Assembly: GCF_009362845.1 (NCBI RefSeq)
Contig: NZ_WHNW01000014.1
Span: 1-52,882, forward strand
Length of the DNA stretch: 52,882 nucleotides
Direction of reading: 5' to 3'
DNA from: Ostreibacterium oceani
Lineage (GTDB): Bacteria > Pseudomonadota > Gammaproteobacteria > Cardiobacteriales > Ostreibacteriaceae
The first letter of the stretch is position 1. The number at the start of each line of letters is the position of its first letter. The notes beneath the pieces were generated by a model. The model worked only from the letters and a program-made list of their open reading frames with translations, ran no database searches and was not told where the DNA came from. This document shows positions 20,301-28,248 of the stretch, piece after piece. The position numbers were made by a program, and so were the translations under genes.

Positions 20301-20871
20301 GTTCGAAGCCTATATGCGCGGTTTGCAAAAACGCGCAGAAATGGGGTTGCCAGTGGATAACATCCGTAGCGTTGCGAGCTTTTTTGTTTCTCGTATTGAT
20401 GCGGCGGCAGATACGGTGTTGGAAAAAACCAACCCAGAAATCATGGGTAAAGTGGCGATAGCCAATGCTAAAGTAGCGTATAACGAATATGAGCGCCTTA
20501 TCCAATCAAAAGCCTGGCAACGATTGGCGTTAGTGGGAGCAAAACCCCAGCGTCTATTGTGGGCGAGTACGAGTACAAAAAATCCAGCCTACCCCGAAGT
20601 GTTGTATGTTGATCAATTGATTGGTCCCGATACGGTCAACACGCTGCCACCTAATACCTATGCCGCTTTTAAGGCCAAAGGGAGCATTGCCAACACATTG
20701 ACACAGGGCGTATCTGAGGCGCGTGCATTGATTGAATTATTGCCGCAGTATGGCGTTGATTTAGATTTAATTACGCAAAAACTCGAACGGGATGGCGTGC
20801 AGGCATTTGAGCAATCGTTTGCCGGTTTATTGGCAATCGTGGCCGAAAAAATGGGTAGCGAGAATACCTGA
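17227..20871 (+). CDS. rne: RNase E fused to transaldolase
   Basis: One uninterrupted frame of 1,214 codons. Residues 1-~510 are the RNase E catalytic half: S1 domain after MKRMLINA, catalytic aspartates D304 (VSIDINSA) and about D347 (GGLIVIDFIDM), and zinc-link CPRCKG with C405 and C408. These lie one residue from the E. coli positions. K542-G556 (KTGFFKLIKQVLGIG) looks like the amphipathic membrane anchor. Residues ~560-850 are Gln/Asn/Lys/Ala-rich and disordered. Residues 852-1214 are a complete transaldolase opening NRIADLSAFGQSIWLDN, with SNPAIFEKA, Schiff-base lysine K990 (AMIKVPGT) and STSTKNPAYPEVLYV. The first part processes and decays RNA; the second transfers dihydroxyacetone between pentose-phosphate sugars. 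No internal start with a ribosome site precedes the transaldolase. A joining error in the sequence is the main alternative. Confidence 0.9.
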   Translation: MKRMLINATQKEELRVALVDGQRLYDLDIETISNKQKKANIYKGRITRIEPSLEAAFVDYGAERHGFLPLKEIAKTYFSGATNVGNNGKPDYKKLIKEGQPVMVQVDKEERGNKGAALTTYISLAGRYLVVMPNNPRGGGVSRRIQGDERKELRQTMDKVNIPEGVGVIIRTAGVDRSEDELNWDLNYQMQVWNAISNEYENAAVGTLLYKESNIIVRALRDYFRDDIVQIIIDNENVYQQAKGFMSLVMPDKLKRLSFYQDELPLFTRYQIEAQIDSAYGRNVRLPSGGELVIDYTEAMVSIDINSARATKGTDVEETAFNTNLEAAEEIARQLRLRDIGGLIVIDFIDMYEARHRRQVEDKIRDAIHIDRARVQLARISKFGLLEMSRQRLRPSIDEASHIVCPRCKGQGSIRSTQSVALSVLRLIEEDAMKENTQKIVVQLPVKVAIFLSNEKRAAISAIEKSNNVSIVLIANESLDTPNFDIQRLRHDDEASIDAVSYKLSKDFRIDEDALAPQQTAPAVEEPAVSNIQPADPLPKSKTGFFKLIKQVLGIGSATAQATKRDEQGGHGNSRQTTKKNQPASQQTSQQTSRGKSANAATARKPRQSQDKPQEKTQGNAQDSAAKNDNNTRGQNTSQRASQSGNSQPGNNARRQKTGQSSDRQPSEAKSTASSRPLDEQTERQAGKQAENKAENQAPKQKQGQPERQANRPSATVNPHMKDKSLLHAGRPVSEDAVRGSGKANFAGATNQAAISTTEKAASKDDDKGDNKGNDKDAKTTVASNTSANAPANAATNAALASERVYVPRAINDAVPAMAISDDMPEEVAEGVAEGVTTSATAAPTAVPNTGNRIADLSAFGQSIWLDNINRDMLETGELTQLIAEDDLRGITSNPAIFEKALASNHPGYLEQLKSLVGKVSDPNEAFFALAVKDIQTACHAFKATYERTGGNDGMVSLEVSPNFAYDADKTIEQALILQHQLNAPNAMIKVPGTQPGLVAIEQLTYLGLNINVTLLFSVSRYVEVFEAYMRGLQKRAEMGLPVDNIRSVASFFVSRIDAAADTVLEKTNPEIMGKVAIANAKVAYNEYERLIQSKAWQRLALVGAKPQRLLWASTSTKNPAYPEVLYVDQLIGPDTVNTLPPNTYAAFKAKGSIANTLTQGVSEARALIELLPQYGVDLDLITQKLERDGVQAFEQSFAGLLAIVAEKMGSENT

Positions 20872-20937
20872 TTGGCGTATTTGAACTAATAAGATTGGCT
20901 GCTCACGTTAATTTGTTCAAATGCTTTTAATAGCGTA

Positions 20938-22326
20938 ATGATGAAACCAATGAGAATGGCAGTGAAAAAATTAGCGATTTCGGGGCTGATTACGATATTA
21001 CTGGCAGGCTGTGCGACCAAACCTGAGCCGCATCGTTTGGGCTTTGTCGCACCATTGCCTGAGGGCTATGCCGAGGTGCTAGCGGCATCGGGTGGCATTG
21101 AGATTGCGCAGTCATTAAGCGAAATATTCAAAGACGACAAGTTGCGCGATTTGTTAGCACGCGCCACGGCTGAAAATTTTTCGATTTTATTGGCAAAAGC
21201 ACAGTTAAAGGCAGCCGGCTTTGATGTCAATGTGGCAAGCGCTAGTCAGTTACCTGATTTGACGTTGGGTGGTCAGGCCAGCCGCCAACGCAATAACGCA
21301 GTCTCCGCCGCGTCCAATCAATTTGCCGTGTCTTTAGACAGCCAATGGGAGGTCGATATATGGGGTTCAGTAAGCGCCAGCGTATTGCTTGCCGAAAAAG
21401 GTGTCGAACAAGCTGAATGGGCCTTAGCAGCAGCGAAACAATCCGTTGCTGCCCAAATGACACAAGCGTATTTGCGTGTTATTCAGGCAAAACGCTTGGC
21501 TGAGATTGCAGACAATGAGTGGCAAAGCTATGTCTCGATTGAGGCGGCCATTTCAAACCAATTTTCGCTAGGGCTTGCTGGCGCACAAGATTTAGATAAC
21601 GCCCGCAGCGCACGCTATGCTGCGAAAAATCGACTAACAGCAGATCAGCTCGAAATAACGCGCGCCAAAAAATCATTAAATCAACTGCTTGCAATCTATC
21701 CAGGTGAGCCAGTTGCGGTGGGTGATGCGTACCCGCAAGTCGTCGCTCAGATTGACGCGGGTGTACCGTCTGAATTACTCATGCGCCGCCCCGATATACA
21801 GCAGGCGTATCTCGCAGTCAAGCAGGCAGATACGCGAGCAAAAATTGCTTATAAAGCCTTGTTTCCCAGTTTTCGTTTGACGGGGAGCTTAGGCCGTTCT
21901 AGCGATACGCTGTCAGGATTGACAAGCGGCAACCTAAATGTATGGCAGTTGGCAGCAGGAATTGTCCAGCCATTATTTGATAATGGTCGCCGCAAAGCCG
22001 TATTAGGTCAAAATTCAGCATTGGCTGAAGCTGCTTATTATCGCTATCAAGAAACGATTTTGGCGGCATTGACCGAGGTGGAAATTTTACTGAGCACCCA
22101 CAACGCATTAATTGCGCAGCAACAAGCGATGAAACAAAGTCTTCACTATGCTGAGATAGCGGAAACAAACGCCCGTAGTGATTATGCCAATGGACTGGTC
22201 AGTATTTTTGAATTATTAAATGCGCAGCAATCCAAGTACAATGCACAAAGGAGTGTCGAAAATTTACGCTACGCCAGCTATCAAAATCGGGTATCATTGG
22301 CGCTGGCGTTAGGCAAGGCAATTTAA
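20938..22326 (+). CDS. RND-type efflux outer-membrane lipoprotein (NodT/OprM family)
   Basis: Outer-membrane channel of a tripartite exporter. A lipoprotein signal with lipobox LLAGC puts the acylated cysteine at C25. Two TolC-like repeats follow, with the usual LMRRPDIQQA motif between them and coiled-coil helices in each half. The last ~50 residues contain NGLVSIFELLNAQQ, typical of the family. 462 residues is normal. No inner-membrane pump or membrane-fusion protein is nearby, so its partner is encoded elsewhere. It starts 66 bp after the rne-tal stop and ends 37 bp before the RDD gene, so read-through into the next operon is possible. Confidence 0.9.
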   Translation: MMKPMRMAVKKLAISGLITILLAGCATKPEPHRLGFVAPLPEGYAEVLAASGGIEIAQSLSEIFKDDKLRDLLARATAENFSILLAKAQLKAAGFDVNVASASQLPDLTLGGQASRQRNNAVSAASNQFAVSLDSQWEVDIWGSVSASVLLAEKGVEQAEWALAAAKQSVAAQMTQAYLRVIQAKRLAEIADNEWQSYVSIEAAISNQFSLGLAGAQDLDNARSARYAAKNRLTADQLEITRAKKSLNQLLAIYPGEPVAVGDAYPQVVAQIDAGVPSELLMRRPDIQQAYLAVKQADTRAKIAYKALFPSFRLTGSLGRSSDTLSGLTSGNLNVWQLAAGIVQPLFDNGRRKAVLGQNSALAEAAYYRYQETILAALTEVEILLSTHNALIAQQQAMKQSLHYAEIAETNARSDYANGLVSIFELLNAQQSKYNAQRSVENLRYASYQNRVSLALALGKAI

Positions 22327-22361
22327 CGGGTAAGGCAATTTAGTCGGCAAGGCGATTTAAC
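22312..22361. repeat. Three copies of the gene end after the efflux lipoprotein
   Basis: The coding end AAGGCAATTTAA is followed by two similar units, AAGGCAATTTAG and AAGGCGATTTAA, at 17-bp spacing. The stop codon is inside the first copy, as with katG and mfd. Confidence 0.8.
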
Positions 22362-22363
22362 TT

Positions 22364-23071
22364 ATGATAATGAAACAACGAATGGACTCAGACAGCCATA
22401 TTGAAACAGCCGAAGGCATCGAGCTGGCGTTGCCTATTGCAAATCCAGTGCAACGTGCGTTTGCCTTTACCATCGATTTTGTCATCCGACTGCTCATCAT
22501 TTGGCTTGCTAGTCTCGCGTTGCTTTTTACAGGCGCAGGTAAGACACAGACGGGTATTTTGTTGGTATTGCTTTTTTTGATTTGGTGGGGTTACTACATT
22601 ATTTGCGAGCTGCTGATGAACGGACAAAGCCCAGGTAAACGTGCAATGTCGTTACAAGTCGTTTACGAAGACTTTACCCCCATTAGTTTTACGGGGTCAC
22701 TAATTAGAAATTTGCTGAGAACCGCCGATATACTGCCAGGGTTTTATGGCTTTGGTGCGGTGAGTGTGTTGTTTTCTAATAAAAATCAGCGGCTAGGTGA
22801 TTTGGCAGCAAAAACCATCGTCATTAATACCCAGAAAAAATATTTTCGTGATTTGCAGATTCAAGCCAAAGCCTTGCCACCTGAAATGGCTTTTACAGAG
22901 CAAGAGCAACGCGCGATTATCGAGTTTGCTCGCTATTACGAAGCGGGCGCAACCGAACGTGCGCATGAGATTGCTTGGCATTTGCGCACGACATTAAACG
23001 AAGACAACATCGACCAACTAGTGCATAAATTACGGCGCTATGCCAAATGGTTTTTGGGAGATAGACACTGA
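22364..23071 (+). CDS. RDD-family membrane protein
   Basis: 235 residues. An RDD domain with three membrane helices covers about residues 25-150: VQRAFAFTIDFVIRLL, then a helix pair, and NGQSPGKRAMSLQVV before the last. The remaining ~85 residues are soluble and helical. RDD proteins have no settled function. It opens a run of six genes that overlap or nearly touch: its TGA shares bases with the next ATG at 23071. Start is ambiguous between ATGs at 22364, 22370 and 22382. Confidence 0.85.
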   Translation: MIMKQRMDSDSHIETAEGIELALPIANPVQRAFAFTIDFVIRLLIIWLASLALLFTGAGKTQTGILLVLLFLIWWGYYIICELLMNGQSPGKRAMSLQVVYEDFTPISFTGSLIRNLLRTADILPGFYGFGAVSVLFSNKNQRLGDLAAKTIVINTQKKYFRDLQIQAKALPPEMAFTEQEQRAIIEFARYYEAGATERAHEIAWHLRTTLNEDNIDQLVHKLRRYAKWFLGDRH

Positions 23072-24066
23072 TGCGTGAGCAGCATTTTATTATCCAGTAT
23101 GAATCTGAATGGCAGCACATGGCAGACTATTTGGATTATCAACGCTTACCTAGCCGGCAGCAAAAGAAAACCCCCAAGCCAGTTATTGATAGTATTGATT
23201 TTCCAGCGAAATATAGACGACTATGCAATCAGCTTGCTTTGGCAAAAACGCGTAATTTTTCCCAGCACATTATCGAACGCCTGAATCATTTAGTGGCGGA
23301 TGGACATCATGTGTTGCATAAAAAACGGCGTGTTGATTGGGCGCAAGTGTATCGTTTTGTTTTAACTGATTTTCCGTGCGCAGTACGACGCGAAAAACGC
23401 GTGATGCTAGCGGCCTTAGCGGCGTTTGCTGGGCCTGCGATTGTCTTGTTTATGTTGATTAAATTTTTCCCTGAGCTGGCGCTTGATGTGTTAGGGGAAT
23501 ATACCTTGTTAAGTATGGAGGACATGTATAATCCAGACAATCGCGATGATCGCCTAGGGGAGAGTCGCGGTGCAGACAGTGATGTTATGATGTTTGGTGT
23601 TTATGTTTATAACAACATCGGGATTGCGCTGCGTAGTTTTGCCAGCGGAATCGTTTTTGGGGTGTTGCCGATTTTTGTTGCGGTGTTTAATGGTATCTAT
23701 TTGGGTGCCATTTTTGCCCATTTATCGAACCAAGGTTATGCTTATCAAACGCTATACCCTTTTGTGATTACTCATGGGGCATTTGAATTAACCGCCATTG
23801 TCATTGCATGCGGTGCAGGGATTAGGCTGGGGCTGTCTTGGCTGCTACCCGGACGTTTTCGGCGGGCTGAATCATTGGTGATGACGGCACGCTCACTGGT
23901 GCCTATTATTATTGGGTTTAGCGTGATGCTGCTTTTGGCCGCGTTAATCGAGGCATTTTGGTCTGCAATCGTGATGCCGATTGGTATTAAGTATTTTGTC
24001 GGTGGACTGTGTTGGTTATTGGTGCTGTATTACTTTTTTTGGCAAGGTCGGTCACGTGAATTTTAA
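23071..24066 (+). CDS. SpoIIM-like (stage II sporulation protein M / DUF95) membrane protein
   Basis: 331 residues with an N-terminal soluble helical part (residues 1-~105) and about five to six membrane helices. Family features are the NNIGIALRSFASGIVFGV and THGAFELTAIVIACGAGI blocks. In Bacillus SpoIIM belongs to an engulfment complex; in non-spore-formers homologues occur in this MoxR/DUF58 operon with unknown role. Translationally coupled to both neighbours, since it overlaps RDD by one base and the following GTG start by 11 bases. Confidence 0.88.
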   Translation: MREQHFIIQYESEWQHMADYLDYQRLPSRQQKKTPKPVIDSIDFPAKYRRLCNQLALAKTRNFSQHIIERLNHLVADGHHVLHKKRRVDWAQVYRFVLTDFPCAVRREKRVMLAALAAFAGPAIVLFMLIKFFPELALDVLGEYTLLSMEDMYNPDNRDDRLGESRGADSDVMMFGVYVYNNIGIALRSFASGIVFGVLPIFVAVFNGIYLGAIFAHLSNQGYAYQTLYPFVITHGAFELTAIVIACGAGIRLGLSWLLPGRFRRAESLVMTARSLVPIIIGFSVMLLLAALIEAFWSAIVMPIGIKYFVGGLCWLLVLYYFFWQGRSREF

Positions 24067-25639
24067 TCAAATAACCATTGATTTATCTGCGCGTACTGAC
24101 GCTCAGGCAGCTAATTTAGGCTTTGTTGTCGCCCGTCGCTACAAGGGTATCTTGCTGTTGGCTTATGGTCTAGCAATGCTACCTTTTTTGTTATTGAGTT
24201 TATTATTGTTATTAACATTTGAACAAAACTGGGTTGCCTTTATTGCCTTGCTTATACCGTGGTGGTTTAAACCCTACTATGAACGGGTGGTTTTGTTTAA
24301 TGTGAGTCGCTTGATTTTTGGTCAATCGATTGGCGCCATCGAGTTACTCACGAGCTTTACGCAAGCGGCAAAAAATGGATTGTGGCTAAATCTTAGCCTG
24401 TATCGATTGTCGCCTTCGCGCTCGGCGACCATGCCAGTTAAATTGCTAGAAGGGCTTGCTGGACGTGAATATGCCGAACGGGTTAAATTTTTGCGTATTG
24501 GCAGTCCATCTACGGGATTGACTATCGGTTTAGTCCATATCGAGGTCCTGATTTATATCAACTGCTATATTTTGCTGACTTGGTTGTTACCTGATTATTG
24601 GTTATCGAACTTTTTCTCTAATTTTTATTTGGCTGATACGAGTGTCATTGCCAATGTGATCAATTTGTTTTTTTATGCAGTTGCGATGATGACGATTGGT
24701 GTTTTTTATACTTGTGCGGGGTTTATGCTGTATTTAAATCGCCGAATTATGAACGAAGGCTGGTCTATTGAAATGGCATTTAAGCAAATGGCAAAACGAT
24801 TTCAGTCTATTGGTCAGATGACTTTTATGTGGGGAGTGCTGGTTGTCAGTAGTATTCTCGGCGGTGTTTCTGCGGGCGGTTATGCGCTGGCTTCGGATGG
24901 CAGCCGCAATGATAATTTTGGTCAATCATCAGGAGAAGCTTCACAAACGGACGATTTTTTTGCCGAAGACAAAGCCTTGTTGTCTGATATTATCTTGGAT
25001 GAATCCGTCAACCCATTCGAAGTTAAAGGCAAATGGGTCGCTAATGAAAAAGTCACCGATGCATCTTTAAATCGTGATAAGGACGGTTTTGCGTTTGAAC
25101 ACCTAGAGGGATTTGCCGCGCTACTACGATTTTTATTAATTGTCGCAAGCATTGGTGGGATTATTTGGTTGATTTTGCGTTATAAATTACAACTAATGAA
25201 TTTATTGGGTAAAAAACCTGTGTTGGATAATTATGAGGCACCAACGACGCTGTTTGGGCTGAATGTGAGTAAAGCAACGTTGCCTGATGATATTACCAGT
25301 GAGGCCAATCAACTGCTTTGCGATGGGGATATAGTCGGCGCTTTATCGTTATTGTATCGGGGTAGTCTCGTCAGTTTGATGTTTGATTATGGGATGGTAA
25401 TCAAAGAAAGCCATACCGAAGGTGATTGCTTGGCAATGGCAAAAAAACACTTGTCAACGCAGGTGTTTGGCTATTTTTCTCAGCTGACACAGACGTGGCA
25501 AAATCTCGTTTATGCGCATCAACTGCCGCAAAACGAATTGATCAACCAGCTCATTACGCAGTGGCATGTTAATTTTACCAACCACCGAGATCAAGCAATG
25601 CCGCCATCTGATGAGCTGCTGCACGGCAGGGGAAGCTGA
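24056..25639 (+). CDS. Membrane protein with C-terminal DUF4129 domain
   Basis: I choose the GTG at 24056 (ribosome site AAGGTCG), which overlaps the previous stop; it gives a 527-residue protein. The upstream in-frame extension only translates the end of the SpoIIM gene. There are about five membrane helices in the first 300 residues and one near 365, then a soluble DUF4129 domain (about 440-520, containing GDIVGALSLLYRGSLV). DUF4129 is often found with transglutaminase-like and MoxR/DUF58 genes; its function is not known. The stop overlaps the next ATG as TGATG. Confidence 0.85.
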   Translation: MNFNQITIDLSARTDAQAANLGFVVARRYKGILLLAYGLAMLPFLLLSLLLLLTFEQNWVAFIALLIPWWFKPYYERVVLFNVSRLIFGQSIGAIELLTSFTQAAKNGLWLNLSLYRLSPSRSATMPVKLLEGLAGREYAERVKFLRIGSPSTGLTIGLVHIEVLIYINCYILLTWLLPDYWLSNFFSNFYLADTSVIANVINLFFYAVAMMTIGVFYTCAGFMLYLNRRIMNEGWSIEMAFKQMAKRFQSIGQMTFMWGVLVVSSILGGVSAGGYALASDGSRNDNFGQSSGEASQTDDFFAEDKALLSDIILDESVNPFEVKGKWVANEKVTDASLNRDKDGFAFEHLEGFAALLRFLLIVASIGGIIWLILRYKLQLMNLLGKKPVLDNYEAPTTLFGLNVSKATLPDDITSEANQLLCDGDIVGALSLLYRGSLVSLMFDYGMVIKESHTEGDCLAMAKKHLSTQVFGYFSQLTQTWQNLVYAHQLPQNELINQLITQWHVNFTNHRDQAMPPSDELLHGRGS

Positions 25640-27153
25640 TGCTCACACGCAAAGAATGGGTCTTAACAGGTATTACACTGGGTATTATTGGGTTGTTTGC
25701 TGTGTTCTATTTAGCAACACACACCTATATCCAAGTTAACGAATGGACGGGGCTGAAAGGCGACGCCAAAGACGATGAGTTTTACATCGCTGAGCAGTAT
25801 TTGAACCGCAAAGGGTTAGCCGTGATACGGCAAAAAACAGTAGAGTCGCTAACACCTGAAAAGCTCAGTACCATTGATACGGTACTGATTACACATAGCC
25901 ATAAGGCACTCGATAATCATGACCAGTCCGTACTCGTTGATTGGCTTAATGCAGGCGGCCAATTGGTAGTGATGGGTGCAGCAAACTACCGAATCAACGC
26001 ATCAGCAGAACAAAGCAGCGAAGAGGATAATGACGATGTGAACAACGGTGATAATGCCTTTTCGTTGGCAGCTAATCCTGAGGACTTTACGGCGCTCAGC
26101 GAGAATCAGTATCGCAATCGTCAGTCGTTATTTACCCGCTTGGGGCTTGCTGTTTATTACCAGCATGAATACCGTACAGACGTGCCGAAAGATACCCCAA
26201 TATTAGATGCCCCCGCATCGGATACGACCGCATCGGATATGGCTGCATCGCTTTGCCAATCAATTTCGAGTCGTGATTATGATGCTAATCCGTTTTCTGG
26301 CTGGGGCGGTATGGCGAATACAGCCGACACGACGGATACGTATTTGCAATCTGACGAAACGCAGTTAGACGGATTATTATTTAAAAAGCGCTATGCTGGA
26401 GATTGGTATCCCTGTACTGACGTGACAATTGCGGGTAAGCGGTTCGCGGTAGCAGAGGACGAAGGCTGGAAAGCCGAGATACTGGCAGGGTCTTCTCTGC
26501 GAAAAATAGCCGCATTTCCTGCCAAAAACACAGGTTATTTGCTTTCACACTTTACCTATGGGCAGGGGCATGTTGTTGTCTACCACTTAGACAGCGACGC
26601 TTTTTCCAACGATACCGCTTATTACTCGCAGAGTATTTTTGAATTACACCATGCGCCGTTTTTGCATACGCTAGTTAATTATCCCCAATCGGTGGATGCC
26701 GTTTTATGGTTAACAGAAACCCCAATACCTGGCCCCAATCCGTTATTAGTTAAATCAGTTGATATTGGATTTTGGGTAATCATTGCCGCCTTCTGGTTGT
26801 TGTTGGCGTGGTTGTGGAAAAACAGTGTGCGCTTGGGTTCGCTAAAAACTGAGAGTAAACCGAGCAGAATGTCTTTAGAAGCCCATCTACGTAGTAGCGG
26901 TGATTTTTATTATCGTAATGAGGGTAAGAGTGCTTTATTATCATACTGTTATACACGATTGCATCAACGTATCGCACAAGTAATACCGAATGCAAAGGCC
27001 CTTGACCATGCGCAGCTGACAATGATTTTGCACGAAAAGACCACACTCCCTCGCGATAAAATCGCGCACGTATTAAAACGACAATATGCACAAACGGATG
27101 CTGAGTTTGTGGAATTAATTCATTTTATTGATTTACTTAGGAAACGACTATGA
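25639..27153 (+). CDS. DUF4350-domain membrane-anchored protein
   Basis: 504 residues: a single N-terminal membrane helix (about 10-30), a periplasmic or extracytoplasmic DUF4350 region with a Rossmann-like core (TVLITHSHKALDN, LNAGGQLVVMG), a second membrane helix around 375-395, and a soluble tail. An Asp/Ser/Thr/Ala repeat (ASDTTASDMAAS) interrupts the middle. Function unknown, fixed operon partner of MoxR and DUF58. It overlaps the next gene by four bases (ATGAG). Confidence 0.82.
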   Translation: MLTRKEWVLTGITLGIIGLFAVFYLATHTYIQVNEWTGLKGDAKDDEFYIAEQYLNRKGLAVIRQKTVESLTPEKLSTIDTVLITHSHKALDNHDQSVLVDWLNAGGQLVVMGAANYRINASAEQSSEEDNDDVNNGDNAFSLAANPEDFTALSENQYRNRQSLFTRLGLAVYYQHEYRTDVPKDTPILDAPASDTTASDMAASLCQSISSRDYDANPFSGWGGMANTADTTDTYLQSDETQLDGLLFKKRYAGDWYPCTDVTIAGKRFAVAEDEGWKAEILAGSSLRKIAAFPAKNTGYLLSHFTYGQGHVVVYHLDSDAFSNDTAYYSQSIFELHHAPFLHTLVNYPQSVDAVLWLTETPIPGPNPLLVKSVDIGFWVIIAAFWLLLAWLWKNSVRLGSLKTESKPSRMSLEAHLRSSGDFYYRNEGKSALLSYCYTRLHQRIAQVIPNAKALDHAQLTMILHEKTTLPRDKIAHVLKRQYAQTDAEFVELIHFIDLLRKRL

Positions 27154-28226
27154 GACCAGAAACGCCTGAAAATACCCCTGAAAATATCGCCGAAAACACG
27201 CCTGAGAATACTACCGAAAACGCCATCTCTCACGCGGATTCATCGACGGCGCCAACTGCACAAACCAACGTGTTTGGTGCGATAGAGCAAAAACTCCAAG
27301 CAATGCATCGCGAAATTAATAAGGCCGTTATCGGACAGCGTGAGCCTGTCGAGTTGATTTTAATCAGTTTGATTGCTGGCGGGCATGTGTTGTTAGAGGG
27401 CGTACCAGGGCTTGGCAAAACACTGATTGTCAAAGCCATTGCTAAAACGTTTGGGGGGGATTTTTCGCGCATTCAATTTACGCCTGACTTAATGCCCGCC
27501 GATGTCACAGGGCATATGTTATTTAATCCGAAAGAAGGCGAATTTAGTTTGCGCAGAGGCCCTGTGTTTACTAATCTCTTACTGGCCGATGAAATTAACC
27601 GCGCCCCAGCCAAAACCCAAGCGGCACTACTTGAGGTCATGCAAGAAAAGCAAGTCACGATCGAAGGTGAATCGCTACCCGTGACACGCCCATTTATGGT
27701 GTTAGCAACGCAAAACCCGTTGGAGCAAGAAGGCACCTACCCATTACCAGAAGCGCAATTGGATCGATTTTTGATGAAAATCAATTTAACACACTTATCC
27801 GCCGCCGAAGAACAACAGTTAATGGGGTATATGTTGTCACTTAAACAAGTCATGGATATTTACACCGATGAATTGACACAAGTAATTAACGCCGAACAGC
27901 TCATCAAAATACAGCAAGCGACCCATAAAATCACCGTTGATGAGCGAGTGATTCAATATGCGTTAGATATCGTTAGAAAAACCCGCGACTTTCATGGGGT
28001 TGCTGTTGGTGCTGGGCCGCGTGGTGGTATTGCCTTATTAGCCTGCGCGCGTGCCAAGGCATTGATAAATGGTCGCAGTCATGTGATTCCAGATGATGTG
28101 AAATCGTTGGCATTACCAGTATTGCGCCATCGTATTGCATTGACTGCTGACGTCGAAATCGAAGGGTTAACCCCAGACGATATATTAAAACAGTTAATGA
28201 GTGGTGTTGATGCGCCACGCCAATAA
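27150..28226 (+). CDS. MoxR-family AAA+ ATPase
   Basis: 358 residues. Walker A is GVPGLGKT (residues 84-91), Walker B LLLADEINRAP, sensor ATQNPLEQEGTYPLPEAQ with an Arg finger following, and a C-terminal lid domain. MoxR ATPases act as chaperones that insert metals or assemble complexes; partners normally carry DUF58 or VWA domains, as the next gene does. The first ~25 residues are five imperfect ENTPEN-like units encoded by a 12-bp DNA repeat; this segment is disordered and not part of the family. Confidence 0.95.
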   Translation: MRPETPENTPENIAENTPENTTENAISHADSSTAPTAQTNVFGAIEQKLQAMHREINKAVIGQREPVELILISLIAGGHVLLEGVPGLGKTLIVKAIAKTFGGDFSRIQFTPDLMPADVTGHMLFNPKEGEFSLRRGPVFTNLLLADEINRAPAKTQAALLEVMQEKQVTIEGESLPVTRPFMVLATQNPLEQEGTYPLPEAQLDRFLMKINLTHLSAAEEQQLMGYMLSLKQVMDIYTDELTQVINAEQLIKIQQATHKITVDERVIQYALDIVRKTRDFHGVAVGAGPRGGIALLACARAKALINGRSHVIPDDVKSLALPVLRHRIALTADVEIEGLTPDDILKQLMSGVDAPRQ

Positions 28227-28248
28227 ATAACTGCAACGAATAGGCATA

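Noticed and set aside
19678-20871. Separate transaldolase gene with its own start (ATG at 19678 or 19696)
   Set aside because: No ribosome site precedes either ATG and the frame with RNase E is unbroken, so the fusion is the simpler reading; internal initiation cannot be excluded.
23981-24055. Longer start for the DUF4129 gene
   Set aside because: The extension re-reads the end of the SpoIIM gene in another frame; GTG 24056 has a ribosome site and normal overlap.
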